A DNA stretch of 24,978 nt, from IMG/VR virus record IMGVR_UViG_3300010368_000100, positions 1 through 24,978 of that record, one strand, 5' to 3'. The DNA is from a virus. The notes beneath the pieces are model-generated. The model was not told the DNA's origin, made no database searches, and saw only the letters and a program-made list of their open reading frames with translations. Shown here in pieces: positions 6,424 to 15,036 of the stretch; within the stretch, counting starts at the first letter, position 1, and each line of letters starts with the position of its first letter. Both the position numbers and the translations under genes were made by a program.

Positions 6424-8216
6424 TATCGTGTTTCTTCCTCTTCACCGAGATCGGTATCAGTTTCTGCGTCCGCACCAAGTTCGGTAGCTGCGCCCTCTGG
6501 ATCGTCCAACGGAACTTCATTCTCGTCAGGTAGGTCTTCGCCCATTCCCGGATCGCCGAGATCGCCTTCGAACCCGCCGCCCTCTGGACCCGGACCCCCG
6601 CCGCCTTCAAGATCGGCATCATCCGGATTCGGAAGGCCGTCATTGTTGAGGGCTTCTCCACGGATTTGGTGCTTAATTTCCTTGATCTGCTCTTCGGATT
6701 GGTGTAGGATATGGCGCCGGATATACTCTTTCGAGAAATATGTGCCTTGGTGTTCCTTCGCCTCATTGAGGGTCTGGATGCGTTCACGCAGAATTTCAGC
6801 TTCCTTCAATTCAGAGAAGAAGTTGTCCCGAGCATAGTCAAACATGATCTCCTCGCCCAAGTCTTCCCATTCCTCACTCGTAAGAATGCCGGTAAGGATA
6901 AGCTGGTTGCGCAGGAGCTGCTTGAATAGTTCCGCAAACTTTGTGCGAAGCTGATCGATGAATTTCTGAAACTTGACTTCGTCCCGATTGATTTCGGTCG
7001 AACGCCCGAGCGAGAAGCCGGACTCATTATCCAGACGGCTCATGGGCACATTCATGGAATTGAGAAGCTGCTTCTTGAAATACAAGATGTCTTCGATCTC
7101 GCCAAGGTTTGTACCACCCGGTAGATTGGAAACCTGTGCACCGCCGCCGGTTGATGTGCGAGGCAGCCAGAAGTCTTCGAGCATATGCATGTGCTTGCGG
7201 TCGCTGGTAACATCACCGGTCGCCGCATCATATGTGAGCTTGTTGCGATATTTCGCCATCAGCTGTGACATATACTGTTGACCCGCAACCTTTGACATGT
7301 CGCTGACGTCAACCGAAAAGATGCGCCTCTCGGGTGCACGGGCGAGTCGATAGATGACAAGTGAATCTTCCATCATCCGGAGCTGGTTAATCGCCCGGAG
7401 AGATTTATGCAGATATGACAGATTGTATCGACGGGTTTGATCCATGATCCCGGATGTGATATAGGCAACCGAGTCCTTCGCAATTTTCAGGCCGTTGACA
7501 GCCGAACCACCGCCGCCCTGTCCCATCCCCATGGAGCCGCCGCCTTGCGATGATGAGCTTCCGGTGAAGCCGTCATCCGAGTAGATGAAATATTCGTCCC
7601 ATCCAGAGATGAGCTTAGCGCCGGTACGAGCATCTTGCTCCTCAACGACTTCCTTGACTTTCTGGATTTTCAGTGGATTGATTGGGCGAATTTCCTGAAT
7701 GCCACGCTTGGGGTTGTTCAGGTCGATCACAATGTGATATGCAAGGCGGGCATCGATATACCAGCGCCGAAAGATTTCGTGTCCATTCTTTCGAAAGTTC
7801 ATGAGGCGCATGATCTTCTCGAACTCATCAACAATCTTCTTCTTGACACCATCCGATAGATCGGTATGGTCAAGGTTTAGGGTGATCGGCATGTCATTAT
7901 CATTGGCGACAATCGCCTCACTGATAATCTCTTCGATTGCCCGGTCAGTTTCTGGATGCATTGCTGCATTCCGGTATTTTACGATCAGGTCCCGCTCACT
8001 CTGGAACTGGTCTCCTCGAACATCAAGGGTCTGCCCGGTAAATCCACCGGCAGTTGTGATGATCGCAGATTCAGTCTCCTCATGTGGAGGGACAAACGAC
8101 ATGACCTTTGCGTCAGCCGGATCGTCATTATGCGCACGGATTTCGTGTCCGAATAGGGTGAAGCCCTTGAGCTGACGCTTTTCTTCTTCGGTTTGTGGTA
8201 CATTTGGAGATAGCAT
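6423..8216 (-). CDS. 20: Portal vertex protein gp20
   Basis: This protein forms the dodecameric ring at one head vertex through which DNA enters and to which the neck attaches. It is 597 aa against 524 in T4. Typical portal blocks are present: MHPETDRAIEEIISEAIV near residue 86, the wing/stem region with DSLVIYRLARAPERRIFSVD, QYMSQLMAKYRNKLTYDAAT, the LEDFWLPR block followed by GGTNLGEIEDILYFKKQLL, and MNVPMSRLDNESGFSLGRS. A Gly/Ser-rich insert (SSSSQGGGSMGMGQGGGGS) lies at about 218-236. The last 60 or so residues are a Gly/Pro/Asp/Glu-rich, very acidic tail that T4 gp20 does not share to this extent. A ribosome site (AGGT, eight bases before ATG) is present. A C(UUCG)G hairpin separates it from gp19. 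Its stop overlaps the start of the 698-aa gene. Confidence 0.95.
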   Translation of the reverse strand: MLSPNVPQTEEEKRQLKGFTLFGHEIRAHNDDPADAKVMSFVPPHEETESAIITTAGGFTGQTLDVRGDQFQSERDLIVKYRNAAMHPETDRAIEEIISEAIVANDNDMPITLNLDHTDLSDGVKKKIVDEFEKIMRLMNFRKNGHEIFRRWYIDARLAYHIVIDLNNPKRGIQEIRPINPLKIQKVKEVVEEQDARTGAKLISGWDEYFIYSDDGFTGSSSSQGGGSMGMGQGGGGSAVNGLKIAKDSVAYITSGIMDQTRRYNLSYLHKSLRAINQLRMMEDSLVIYRLARAPERRIFSVDVSDMSKVAGQQYMSQLMAKYRNKLTYDAATGDVTSDRKHMHMLEDFWLPRTSTGGGAQVSNLPGGTNLGEIEDILYFKKQLLNSMNVPMSRLDNESGFSLGRSTEINRDEVKFQKFIDQLRTKFAELFKQLLRNQLILTGILTSEEWEDLGEEIMFDYARDNFFSELKEAEILRERIQTLNEAKEHQGTYFSKEYIRRHILHQSEEQIKEIKHQIRGEALNNDGLPNPDDADLEGGGGPGPEGGGFEGDLGDPGMGEDLPDENEVPLDDPEGAATELGADAETDTDLGEEEETR

Positions 8217-8240
8217 GAATATTACCTATATAGCGAGGGT

Positions 8241-8260
8241 GGGCGGGCCGAAGCCCGCCC
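8241..8260 (-). other. C(UUCG)G hairpin between gp19 and gp20
   Basis: Read on the minus strand, GGGCGGGC-TTCG-GCCCGCCC forms a perfect 8-bp, all-GC stem closed by the extra-stable cUUCGg tetraloop. It begins four bases after the gp19 stop codon and ends about 24 bases before the gp20 ATG. No U run follows, so it is not a standard terminator. Such hairpins are known in T4 intergenic regions. The likely roles are to protect the 3' end of the abundant gp19 message from exonucleases, or to reduce read-through into gp20. Confidence 0.8.
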
Positions 8261-8264
8261 GTCA

Positions 8265-8789
8265 TTATTTAATTTCAGACCAGCTGATATAGCGGAACTG
8301 ACATGTGAACTCTTCGATAGAGTCGCCGCTTTCATTCGCCAGCGCAATTTCGCTGATGGCGGTTGGATACGCACCGATCATCTTGTAGCGTTTGAGGACA
8401 GTTTCACTGTCCAAATCAAGCTGTTCGACAACCAGATCAGAAAACCAATTCTGGACATCCACTGTGGATGCATTTGTCGTATTGTCATTGATACCATCGG
8501 ACCATGCAATCAGAGCATCCCTGACAGAAAAGTTCGTGTCATTGATGACAGTGATGGACCATGGTTCAAAGGTCTTGTCGCCGGGCCAGTATGTCTGGCG
8601 ACCCCGGAACGGGACCGTGATTTCACCGAGCGTTACGCCCGGGAGGGAAGCGGCCTTCGTCATGAACGATGCAAGCTCAGTGTCTCCGTTCACATAACCC
8701 GGGAAGGTCAATAGAACTCGGAACCGGTTAGGACGAGCGCCACCTCCCGTGAACTTTGCTTTGAAGTTGTTTACGTCATTGGTTGCCAT
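8265..8789 (-). CDS. 19: Tail tube protein gp19
   Basis: This is the subunit that stacks in hexameric rings to form the inner tail tube, through which DNA passes. Its 174 aa are close to T4 gp19 (163 aa). Recognisable pieces are GARPNRFRVLLTFPG near the start, FMTKAASLPGVTLGEITVPF, RGRQTYWPGDKTFEPWSITV in the middle, and the C-terminal strand EFTCQFRYISWSEIK typical of tube proteins. It follows gp18 after six bases and precedes the portal gene, as in T4. The strong hairpin after its stop fits the need for a large amount of this protein. The identification is firm. Confidence 0.95.
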   Translation of the reverse strand: MATNDVNNFKAKFTGGGARPNRFRVLLTFPGYVNGDTELASFMTKAASLPGVTLGEITVPFRGRQTYWPGDKTFEPWSITVINDTNFSVRDALIAWSDGINDNTTNASTVDVQNWFSDLVVEQLDLDSETVLKRYKMIGAYPTAISEIALANESGDSIEEFTCQFRYISWSEIK

Positions 8790-8795
8790 TTTGGA

Positions 8796-10487
8796 TTATC
8801 CCGCTGTAAGTTCGTTGAAGTCTGCGCCGGTACGTGTCGCCACGAAGTTCAATCGGATGTAGTTGATCGAGTGGGCAGGCTTGATGTAGATATCGCCGAC
8901 GAATTCATTGCGGTCGATCACATCTGGTGTGTTGTTGGTTGCATCACATACGACCCGGAAATCCGTGATACCCCGGCGGCCCTTGACAGTCCGGAGGAAT
9001 GGTTCCACCAGATTGAGGAAGTTTGCCCGAGTGAACTCATCATTGAATTCGAACAGCGTATCCTCGGCAGCAATCGCAATCGACTTTTCAAGCACGATAA
9101 AGAGCCTGCGGACATTGATCCGGTCGAAAGCCGATGGACGGCCAAGCTTGGTCTTGTCACCCATCAGGATCGTACCACGACCCGGGTGTGTAACGATTGG
9201 GTTGACACCGGCCTTGTAGAGTGTATCCCGATCAGTCTTGGACGGATTGTAATACAGGGATGTTACACCACGTAGTTGTCCACGATTGAAACCGGCTGGG
9301 GAATACCAAGACCCATATGTGCGATCCGTTTCGGCCATAATTCCAGCCGTTGAGGAGCATGCCGGTACGTTGATATACTGGTCATTGTATTTATCATAGA
9401 CCTTGAGACGTCCGGAGTCGGCAATGCCATATCCGCCAGACCATGTATCCATGAATGTCTTGATGGCCGCAGCCGTGAGATCGTCAGCAACCGGTGAGAT
9501 GATCGCAACCGCATCCTTACGGGCCGCCGCAATTGCGACGATGTATGCCGCAATGGTTGTGGCTGATGCGCTCGGAAGGTCTGGTGCAATCAACAGAGAG
9601 ACGTCCACAGTGGCCGAGTCCGCAAATAGGTCCCAGCCCAGTTCAAATTCAGTTGCGGTCAGTGTTGAGCTGTCTACGCCCGCTGTGAGTGATGTTGTGA
9701 TGGCACCGCCCGCAGGAGTAACAGCGTAATCGGAAGCGCCGGTGGCAGCGGTCCCGCCATTGGCCATATTGGTTGCATCATTGGCACCGAAGCGAATGTA
9801 CTTGGATGTTGCATTGATGACGTCAGCGTAATAGATGCTCGATCCATCTTCACTCTTGGCATCTGATGCCTGTGACAGGAACGGATACACTTCCAGAATG
9901 GCACCAGCGGTGCCAGTAAATATACCATCCTCATCGATCACCGCAACATGGACTTCATCGTTGCTCGAACCGAATTTGGCAGCGTATGCAGATGTGCCGG
10001 TTGGTGCATCAAAGTTAGCCTGATATGCCCAGCTACCAAAGTTGGTGAGCGTGGTTGATGCATCGGTCTTGAAGCCGAACAGAGAGACCTTGAGTGAATT
10101 GCCGAGAGTGCCGGGATAGCGTGCGGTCCATAGACCAACGTTTGCGAACACCAGAGTTTGGGCATCGTAATTCGTGTCATTCTTGACGACAAGAGTTCCA
10201 TCGCCACCGGCATTGGCCGTAACGGCGTTCAGCATGGCACGGGCAACTCGTAGGTCACGAGAATATTTGAGAAACATTGCAGCGGTGTGGAAATCGACCG
10301 AGGTCGCAGCTGTTGGTGCGCCGAATTTCGATACAAGATCGATCTCAGACTCAACGGTTACGATTTCTTCGACCGGACCCCAGCGGAAATTTCCGACATA
10401 GGCGCCAGTCGATGCGCTTACTGCGGGGATGGTGGTAGTGTTAACGATCTCAGTGACCTGAACACCCGGAGAGACTTGAAAGCTCAT
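8796..10487 (-). CDS. 18: Contractile tail sheath protein gp18
   Basis: This is the sheath subunit that contracts on infection. Its 563 aa are somewhat shorter than T4 gp18 (659 aa), through smaller variable outer domains. The N-terminus (VSPGVQVTEIVNTTTIPAVS, then GAYVGNFRWGPVEE and a DLVSKFG motif) is typical of gp18. The C-terminal part holds the conserved core: RGQLRGVTSLYYNPSKTDRD, NPIVTHPGRGTILMGDKT, FDRINVRRLFIVLEKSIAIA, FVGDIYIKPAHSINYIRLNF. The middle (about 120-300) is Thr/Ala/Ser-rich and probably surface exposed. It is preceded by a consensus late promoter and a leader of roughly 110 bases, the longest in the window; GAGGA stands about ten bases before the ATG. Confidence 0.96.
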   Translation of the reverse strand: MSFQVSPGVQVTEIVNTTTIPAVSASTGAYVGNFRWGPVEEIVTVESEIDLVSKFGAPTAATSVDFHTAAMFLKYSRDLRVARAMLNAVTANAGGDGTLVVKNDTNYDAQTLVFANVGLWTARYPGTLGNSLKVSLFGFKTDASTTLTNFGSWAYQANFDAPTGTSAYAAKFGSSNDEVHVAVIDEDGIFTGTAGAILEVYPFLSQASDAKSEDGSSIYYADVINATSKYIRFGANDATNMANGGTAATGASDYAVTPAGGAITTSLTAGVDSSTLTATEFELGWDLFADSATVDVSLLIAPDLPSASATTIAAYIVAIAAARKDAVAIISPVADDLTAAAIKTFMDTWSGGYGIADSGRLKVYDKYNDQYINVPACSSTAGIMAETDRTYGSWYSPAGFNRGQLRGVTSLYYNPSKTDRDTLYKAGVNPIVTHPGRGTILMGDKTKLGRPSAFDRINVRRLFIVLEKSIAIAAEDTLFEFNDEFTRANFLNLVEPFLRTVKGRRGITDFRVVCDATNNTPDVIDRNEFVGDIYIKPAHSINYIRLNFVATRTGADFNELTAG

Positions 10488-10612
10488 TTAGGATTTATCC
10501 TCTTTTTATTTGGAAAATTACAAGGGACATTATATGGGTATTCACAATCACATGTATTTAGTAAACCCGAGCATTCTCGCATTATGATGAGGATCACCTA
10601 TTCTATTTATAC
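10488..10612 (-). other. Intergenic leader of gp18 (125 bp)
   Basis: This is the longest non-coding stretch in the window. It is AT-rich and contains the late promoter at its gp17 end and the GAGGA ribosome site at its gp18 end. The minus strand also holds a TATAAT hexamer (inside CCCATATAATGTCCC), without a convincing -35 box. A small CGAG-AATG-CTCG hairpin and a GGAT-AA-ATCC mini-palindrome next to the ribosome site are too short to claim as regulators. No open frame is seen. Confidence 0.5.
10604..10611 (-). promoter_or_regulatory. T4-type late promoter TATAAATA before gp18
   Basis: The minus strand reads TATAAATA, one base after the TAG stop codon of gp17 (10615-10613). It matches the T4 late consensus exactly. 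Transcription would start near 10597 and give a leader of about 110 bases before the gp18 ATG. It would drive the 18-19-20-698-aa unit. Confidence 0.8.
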
Positions 10613-12292
10613 CTAGAACATGTAGTCATCGCCGTCTTTGGTCTCCCGGGCCGCATGGATATCCCAATCATCGAATACGGCTTCGACTCTCCATTGCAGA
10701 TTTTCGTGCTGCTTGGGGTCCCACACATCCATAATGTCCTCGTACATTTCTTCGTCCAGATATCCAAGAAGCGGAACTGTATGGCCGGTCAACTCGGCCT
10801 GTTCTGCACCGAGCATGTCCCGGAGCTTTCCGGTGTGCATGTCACCAAACATGTTCGTATCTGTGAACCACGATAGCATGACGATGCACATGACCATATC
10901 GTCATGACACCCCTTCCGGGCCGCAAATGACCCGTTCTTGGCCTCGAATACTCGTAGCTCTTCAATGGTCTGTTGATCCACCAGAGTGAGCTTCCGTTGC
11001 TCGATCATATCTTTCATGTTGGAACAGCCGATGCGCTTGACCTTCTGGGTCATTTCCAGCCCCATGGATCGACCATTGGCCACCCGGCTTGAGAACATGT
11101 ATGGGTATGACATGTCGTAATACAGAATCTTGTATACAACCTCTCCCATGTTGGCTTCCACAATAATGTGAGCCTCATTATATGCCATGGCGGTCTTGTA
11201 GATAAGATTTGGGAAGATCAGCGGAGAAACTGTGTTGTTTCTATAGGTGGCAACCTGCATGAAGGGCTCCACCGAAATATCAAATACCGAGAATGTGGAA
11301 TAGTCTTGTCCTCGTCCCTTTGATACATCAACAGTCATGATATATTTGTGATCGGGGTCTGGTTTTGCGAATATATTAATGTCTTCGTGCTTGGCCACCG
11401 GTTCTGCTGGTGACATAGTTAAAAGATGATCCATGGAGATGAGGGTTTTGCTTGTTTGGCCGAACCCGTTTCCGAATTCTTGATCAAATTTCTTTTGCCC
11501 AATATTTCCAATTGTCATTTCCTTCCATGCTTCGTCCCTATCCGTGACATCCCACCAATCGACCCGGAATGGAGCGAATGTGTTGCGCTTTGAGATAGCG
11601 TCATCATAGAGCTTATAGAATTGGTTGTTGATCCCGTTCGGCGTCGATACAATGATGATCTTGCCGGTCTTGGTCGATGAGATGATCGGGTAGTTCGACT
11701 CATAGAACTCCTCGTCATCCTGCACGAATGCGAACTCATCACAGAAGATCAGAGATGCGGTCTTGCCCCGGGCACCGTCAGAGCTTGTTGCGACGGCTTC
11801 GATGATCGTATCCGTATCGAACTCGATCAGGGTCTTGTTGAGTGCCTTACAGCCCGGCTGCAGGAAGAATGGAAGGTTTTCGAGCGCACGTTGAATACGG
11901 CGCATCATCTCCTTGGCGGTGTCCAGTTTATTGGCCGCAATGAGGACGTGTTCGCTGTTATTGAACAGCGCAAAATGTAGGAGATATCCAATAACACCGG
12001 TGGACTTCCCGGACTGGCGACATGCCAGCATGATGCTGAATCGATTGTCCTTGAAATGTTTGAACATTCGGGACTGGTATTCATATGGCACAAAGTCAAC
12101 CAGCCCGTGATCGAGATGAATGATCTTCACATAATTTTCAACGAAATATTCACATGACGCTTCGCACTTTGCGTATTCGTCTAGCTCCCACTGTGTCCAT
12201 ATCTGTTGAACCCCCGAGTGCTTGATCCGGTGGTTCTGCATATAGCTTCGAAGATTATGGGGATTCTGTGGGCACTTTGTCGTCAGTTTCAT
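10613..12292 (-). CDS. 17: Terminase large subunit gp17 (packaging ATPase-nuclease)
   Basis: This is the motor that cuts concatemeric DNA and pumps it through the portal. From the chosen start (559 aa; T4 gp17 is 610 aa) the ATPase domain has Walker A ACRQSGKST (90-98), Walker B SLIFCDEF (180-187) with the catalytic Glu, and the coupling motif STPNG (216-220). The RNase H-like nuclease domain shows its three acidic clusters: TVDVSKGRGQD (Asp322), IIVEANMGE (Glu379) and GCHDDMVM (Asp464). I chose the ATG at 12292 because GGAAG lies six bases before it. An ATG at 12316 would add eight residues but has no properly spaced ribosome site. Either start overlaps the end of gp16. The identification is firm. 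Confidence 0.97.
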   Translation of the reverse strand: MKLTTKCPQNPHNLRSYMQNHRIKHSGVQQIWTQWELDEYAKCEASCEYFVENYVKIIHLDHGLVDFVPYEYQSRMFKHFKDNRFSIMLACRQSGKSTGVIGYLLHFALFNNSEHVLIAANKLDTAKEMMRRIQRALENLPFFLQPGCKALNKTLIEFDTDTIIEAVATSSDGARGKTASLIFCDEFAFVQDDEEFYESNYPIISSTKTGKIIIVSTPNGINNQFYKLYDDAISKRNTFAPFRVDWWDVTDRDEAWKEMTIGNIGQKKFDQEFGNGFGQTSKTLISMDHLLTMSPAEPVAKHEDINIFAKPDPDHKYIMTVDVSKGRGQDYSTFSVFDISVEPFMQVATYRNNTVSPLIFPNLIYKTAMAYNEAHIIVEANMGEVVYKILYYDMSYPYMFSSRVANGRSMGLEMTQKVKRIGCSNMKDMIEQRKLTLVDQQTIEELRVFEAKNGSFAARKGCHDDMVMCIVMLSWFTDTNMFGDMHTGKLRDMLGAEQAELTGHTVPLLGYLDEEMYEDIMDVWDPKQHENLQWRVEAVFDDWDIHAARETKDGDDYMF

Positions 12293-12665
12293 CGGATACT
12301 TCCGAGTAATCAGCATCCTTGATGCGATCTGCTTCGGCTTTCATCAGCTTGAGTACGTCTTCGGTAGAACCCCTGAATGCGATTTGGGGATTCGCCGGGC
12401 CATCCAATTGTTTGGTGCGCCCGGCCTCTTTTTCTATAACCTGCATTTTTCTTTGAGTATCAACAAGTTTGTCATTGACATCGGCCATGTTCTTTATGAA
12501 CGCAGCCATGACAGAGTATGCCTGTGGGTGCTCCGTTTCCTTCGTCAAGGTGACGAGGTCCGGAAGCACTTCCATGCCAGACTTTAGAAGTTCATAGTAT
12601 ACGAACCGGCTATATTTGTAATCATCAACCTGATCATTAGCCGGATTTCTCTCTTCATCGTCCAT
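12255..12665 (-). CDS. 16: Terminase small subunit gp16
   Basis: This is the regulator of packaging that recognises DNA and stimulates gp17; T4 gp16 is 164 aa. From the ATG at 12665 the product is 136 aa. Its layout matches gp16: a short acidic N-terminus (MDDEERNPANDQVDDYKYS), a long central helical part with coiled-coil heptads (about 35-90: VMAAFIKNMADVNDKLVDTQ and onward), then IAFRGSTEDVLKLM, comparable to the 'VFxGSPTELM' segment of T4 gp16, and an acidic tail. A TTG start at 12689 would add eight residues and overlap gp15; the ATG just after the gp15 stop (TAACATG) is simpler. The ribosome site is weak (GAAGA), which suggests coupling to gp15. The function rests on position and this motif. 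Confidence 0.88.
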   Translation of the reverse strand: MDDEERNPANDQVDDYKYSRFVYYELLKSGMEVLPDLVTLTKETEHPQAYSVMAAFIKNMADVNDKLVDTQRKMQVIEKEAGRTKQLDGPANPQIAFRGSTEDVLKLMKAEADRIKDADYSEVSDETDDKVPTESP

Positions 12666-12666
12666 G

Positions 12667-13443
12667 TTAATCTTCGCTATCAAATCCAAATGTATTCGTT
12701 ATATCTATAGTATGAGCGTCGTCACGATCAGCTGATTGTGGATTAACCGCCGCCGTCTTGGTCAAATATGTCTCAGATGTATCGGTATCCCGGATGTTCA
12801 CGATTGCGGTCTTGATGACCTCGACGTCCTGATCAATCCGGCCATACACATTGATAAGCATATCAAATGATAGGGAATATACGATCAAACGCCGCTCGCC
12901 CATATCACCGGAATACTGATCGTCCTTTGAAATGCCCTGCAGTCGAATGGTGATCTCGTCTACAATCTCGTCAACACCCGCAACCGGCTTGATCTTGATC
13001 CCAAGTGAAGGTTTGAAATACGGGATGATCTGTTCCAAAATCTGTAGAACTTCGTCCTGATTGCGAGACATGATCGAAAGCTCGAACGGGATGATGTATG
13101 GCGCCGGAGCCCAGACCCGGGCACCAAAGCTAGAACCCGCCGTTGTGGATGCGAGCACCTGATAATTCTGTTTGGCCTTTTGGCGCTCGGCATCATACAG
13201 CGGTGCATCTGCCTCAAATGACATGCGTGGAAGCTTGATCGCAACCCGGTCAGCTGTCAGGTCTTCCCGCTCGGTCGCCCGCTCGATATATTTCTGGCGA
13301 GGGCCGTATGCAATCGGAACCTTCTTCTGATTTGAATATCCACCGGTGCCGTTCTTGCGGGCAACATATATGTTATCGAACATGGTGCCGAATACAGCAA
13401 CACAGGTTCTGATCGTCTCGTTATAATAGAATGCACCGATCAT
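12667..13443 (-). CDS. 15: Tail completion / sheath stabiliser protein gp15
   Basis: This is the terminator protein that caps the finished tail and joins it to the neck. Its 258 aa are close to T4 gp15 (272 aa). The N-terminal block FYYNETIRTCVAVFGTMFDN with IYVARKNG, followed by KVPIAYGPRQKYIERATERE, is the conserved gp15 signature. RMSFEADAPLYDAERQ and the P-APYIIPFELSIMSRNQDE segment are also typical. The start overlaps the gp14 stop (TAATG), so the two are probably translated together. It sits between gp14 and gp16. The identification is firm. Confidence 0.94.
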   Translation of the reverse strand: MIGAFYYNETIRTCVAVFGTMFDNIYVARKNGTGGYSNQKKVPIAYGPRQKYIERATEREDLTADRVAIKLPRMSFEADAPLYDAERQKAKQNYQVLASTTAGSSFGARVWAPAPYIIPFELSIMSRNQDEVLQILEQIIPYFKPSLGIKIKPVAGVDEIVDEITIRLQGISKDDQYSGDMGERRLIVYSLSFDMLINVYGRIDQDVEVIKTAIVNIRDTDTSETYLTKTAAVNPQSADRDDAHTIDITNTFGFDSED

Positions 13444-14285
13444 TAGAATGCCTCTCCGAATGGATTGGACGAGTCAAAGATCGCCTCGTGCGCTTCATCT
13501 GTAATCACGGTGTTCGCCCCATAAAGGGTATCCTTGATTGCGACATCCACAACGCCTCTGGTCAGCAAACTCTCGTCCGATGTGATGTCGATCCCGGCCA
13601 CGAATAGACGGAAGTCCTCGACCGATGATCCGACATGTGTGACGGTCAGCTCATTGCCCACAATCGATATGACTTCACCGGTGACAGTAGCGCCGGTTTG
13701 AACCTGTGTAACAGTCTCGCCGGTCGTGAATGCACCCGAGGAATCCAAAACCAAAACCATTGTACCAGAGCTTTCAATACCAGAGGTGTCCACACCATCA
13801 ATGTCGAGGTCTTCGTCATTGTATTCGAAGAGTGAGATGCGCAATTTATAGACCGGGAGGTTCATCAGCTGATAGAATGGCTCTTCATGCTCAATGGTGG
13901 TGATTTCGAATAGGGCATGAGAGAATGGCACGTAAATGAGGTCGCCTTCTAGCGGCCTGATCATGCCTGCGGGCGTGCCGATATCGGCCAGCCATCTCGC
14001 CCTCGAAACGACAAGAGTTCCTTCGTCCCGAATTTCAATACCGAACTTCTGGAATAGCTCCTGCCCTTCATAGCCCGCAACATTCTCGACATACATCTCG
14101 ATAGGGTATGACTCCTCGAACGATGATGAGATGTCCTCGCCCAAAAGAAGGTCCATCCGAACCTTTTTGCGGGGAACATATATCATGTCATTGCCATACA
14201 TCTGGATGGCCTCAATGACCAAATCCTCGTATAGAGCCTGTTCGGTCGCAAATCCAGCTGTTGAAAAGTATGAGTTGGTCGCCAT
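13443..14285 (-). CDS. 14: Neck protein gp14
   Basis: This is a head-completion/neck protein that with gp13 closes the packaged head and makes the tail-joining surface. Its 280 aa are near T4 gp14 (256 aa). The N-terminal signature YFSTAGFATEQALYEDLVIE, followed by AIQMYGNDMIYVPRKKV, is that of gp14. Residues about 160-250 contain a Thr/Val/Gly-rich insert (TGETVTQVQTGATVTGEVIS) of the kind seen in cyanophage-type gp14. AGGG stands some eight bases before the ATG. It lies four bases after gp13 and overlaps gp15. Confidence 0.94.
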   Translation of the reverse strand: MATNSYFSTAGFATEQALYEDLVIEAIQMYGNDMIYVPRKKVRMDLLLGEDISSSFEESYPIEMYVENVAGYEGQELFQKFGIEIRDEGTLVVSRARWLADIGTPAGMIRPLEGDLIYVPFSHALFEITTIEHEEPFYQLMNLPVYKLRISLFEYNDEDLDIDGVDTSGIESSGTMVLVLDSSGAFTTGETVTQVQTGATVTGEVISIVGNELTVTHVGSSVEDFRLFVAGIDITSDESLLTRGVVDVAIKDTLYGANTVITDEAHEAIFDSSNPFGEAF

Positions 14286-14289
14286 TATA

Positions 14290-15036
14290 TTACCCTATAA
14301 GAAAATCGATAGGTGTCTTGTACTTTGTATTTAGCTCTTCTTCCAATCGTGTGCGATCCTCAATACCCATCTGCAGGATCGAAGAGCCCTCGAATGTCAC
14401 GCCACCGACCGTTTGAACGCCGCCGAACTTGATAAGGTTCCGGCCCCATTGAACGGTCAGGAGTGCGACCGCATATTTCTTGAGCCAGCGATCATTCCAC
14501 ATCTCGGTCACGTCTTCATCGACCTTGGCATATGCCTTGATCAGGATGTAGTTTCCGACCGTGACATCAGTGGCCCAGTCAATATCCAGATACAGCTTCT
14601 TGCCATGCTTATTGTAGCGGAAGCCCACCTCTCCGTTAAGAAGATCATTCAGCATGCTGACATACTGCTTTGTCTGGACATACGACTGCATGCCGCCCAT
14701 CTGCTCAAGCTCTTTCACGAGCTGCAGGTCAATCTGAAAGCGGAAATCAAGCAGACTGGTTCCGAACTGGGATGCCCCGAGATCAAAGACGCCTGTCATG
14801 TAAATGATGTTGTCCGGGATAGTGATATAACCATTTGTCACATCATCTGCCGTCACGACATGCTTGACATACAGCTCTTCTGAGCCGTCCATATGATTTT
14901 CAACAAACATCTGAACAGCATCATCAATTCGGTCATCAATATGATCTTCCGTTGTATTGATGTTCAGAATGCCATCACCAAGTTCCCGCAGGCAGTATGC
15001 CCGGAATGATGCTCTGTCTGTGACTGGCGTTGCCAT
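14290..15036 (-). CDS. 13: Neck protein gp13
   Basis: This is the head-completion protein that binds under the portal. Its 248 aa are shorter than T4 gp13 (309 aa) and resemble the cyanophage-type form. Family features visible are: a start like SFRAYCLRELGDGILNINTT, DHIDDRIDDAVQMFVENHMD with G-E, YITIPDNIIYMTGVF, and the C-terminal block QWGRNLIKFGGVQTVGGVTF followed by RTRLEEELNTKYKTPIDF. Its ATG overlaps the stop codon of the tail fibre gene (TAATG), so fibre and neck are probably made from one message. Confidence 0.94.
   Translation of the reverse strand: MATPVTDRASFRAYCLRELGDGILNINTTEDHIDDRIDDAVQMFVENHMDGSEELYVKHVVTADDVTNGYITIPDNIIYMTGVFDLGASQFGTSLLDFRFQIDLQLVKELEQMGGMQSYVQTKQYVSMLNDLLNGEVGFRYNKHGKKLYLDIDWATDVTVGNYILIKAYAKVDEDVTEMWNDRWLKKYAVALLTVQWGRNLIKFGGVQTVGGVTFEGSSILQMGIEDRTRLEEELNTKYKTPIDFLIG

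Noticed and set aside
8241-8260. Reading the gp19-gp20 hairpin as an intrinsic terminator
   Set aside because: No U run follows on either strand, and the gp20 gene downstream has no promoter of its own that I can see.
9388-9395. GATAAATA on the minus strand inside gp18
   Set aside because: It encodes Asp-Lys-Tyr in a conserved coding stretch, lies far from any gene start and is likely a chance match to the late-promoter motif.
12293-12316. Upstream ATG at 12316 as the gp17 start
   Set aside because: It lacks a spaced ribosome site, while the ATG at 12292 has GGAAG six bases upstream.
12666-12689. TTG at 12689 as the gp16 start
   Set aside because: It is a rare start codon overlapping gp15 by 23 bases; an ATG directly follows the gp15 stop.
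13843-13850. TATAAATT on the minus strand inside gp14
   Set aside because: The last base breaks the conserved late element and there is no nearby gene start.
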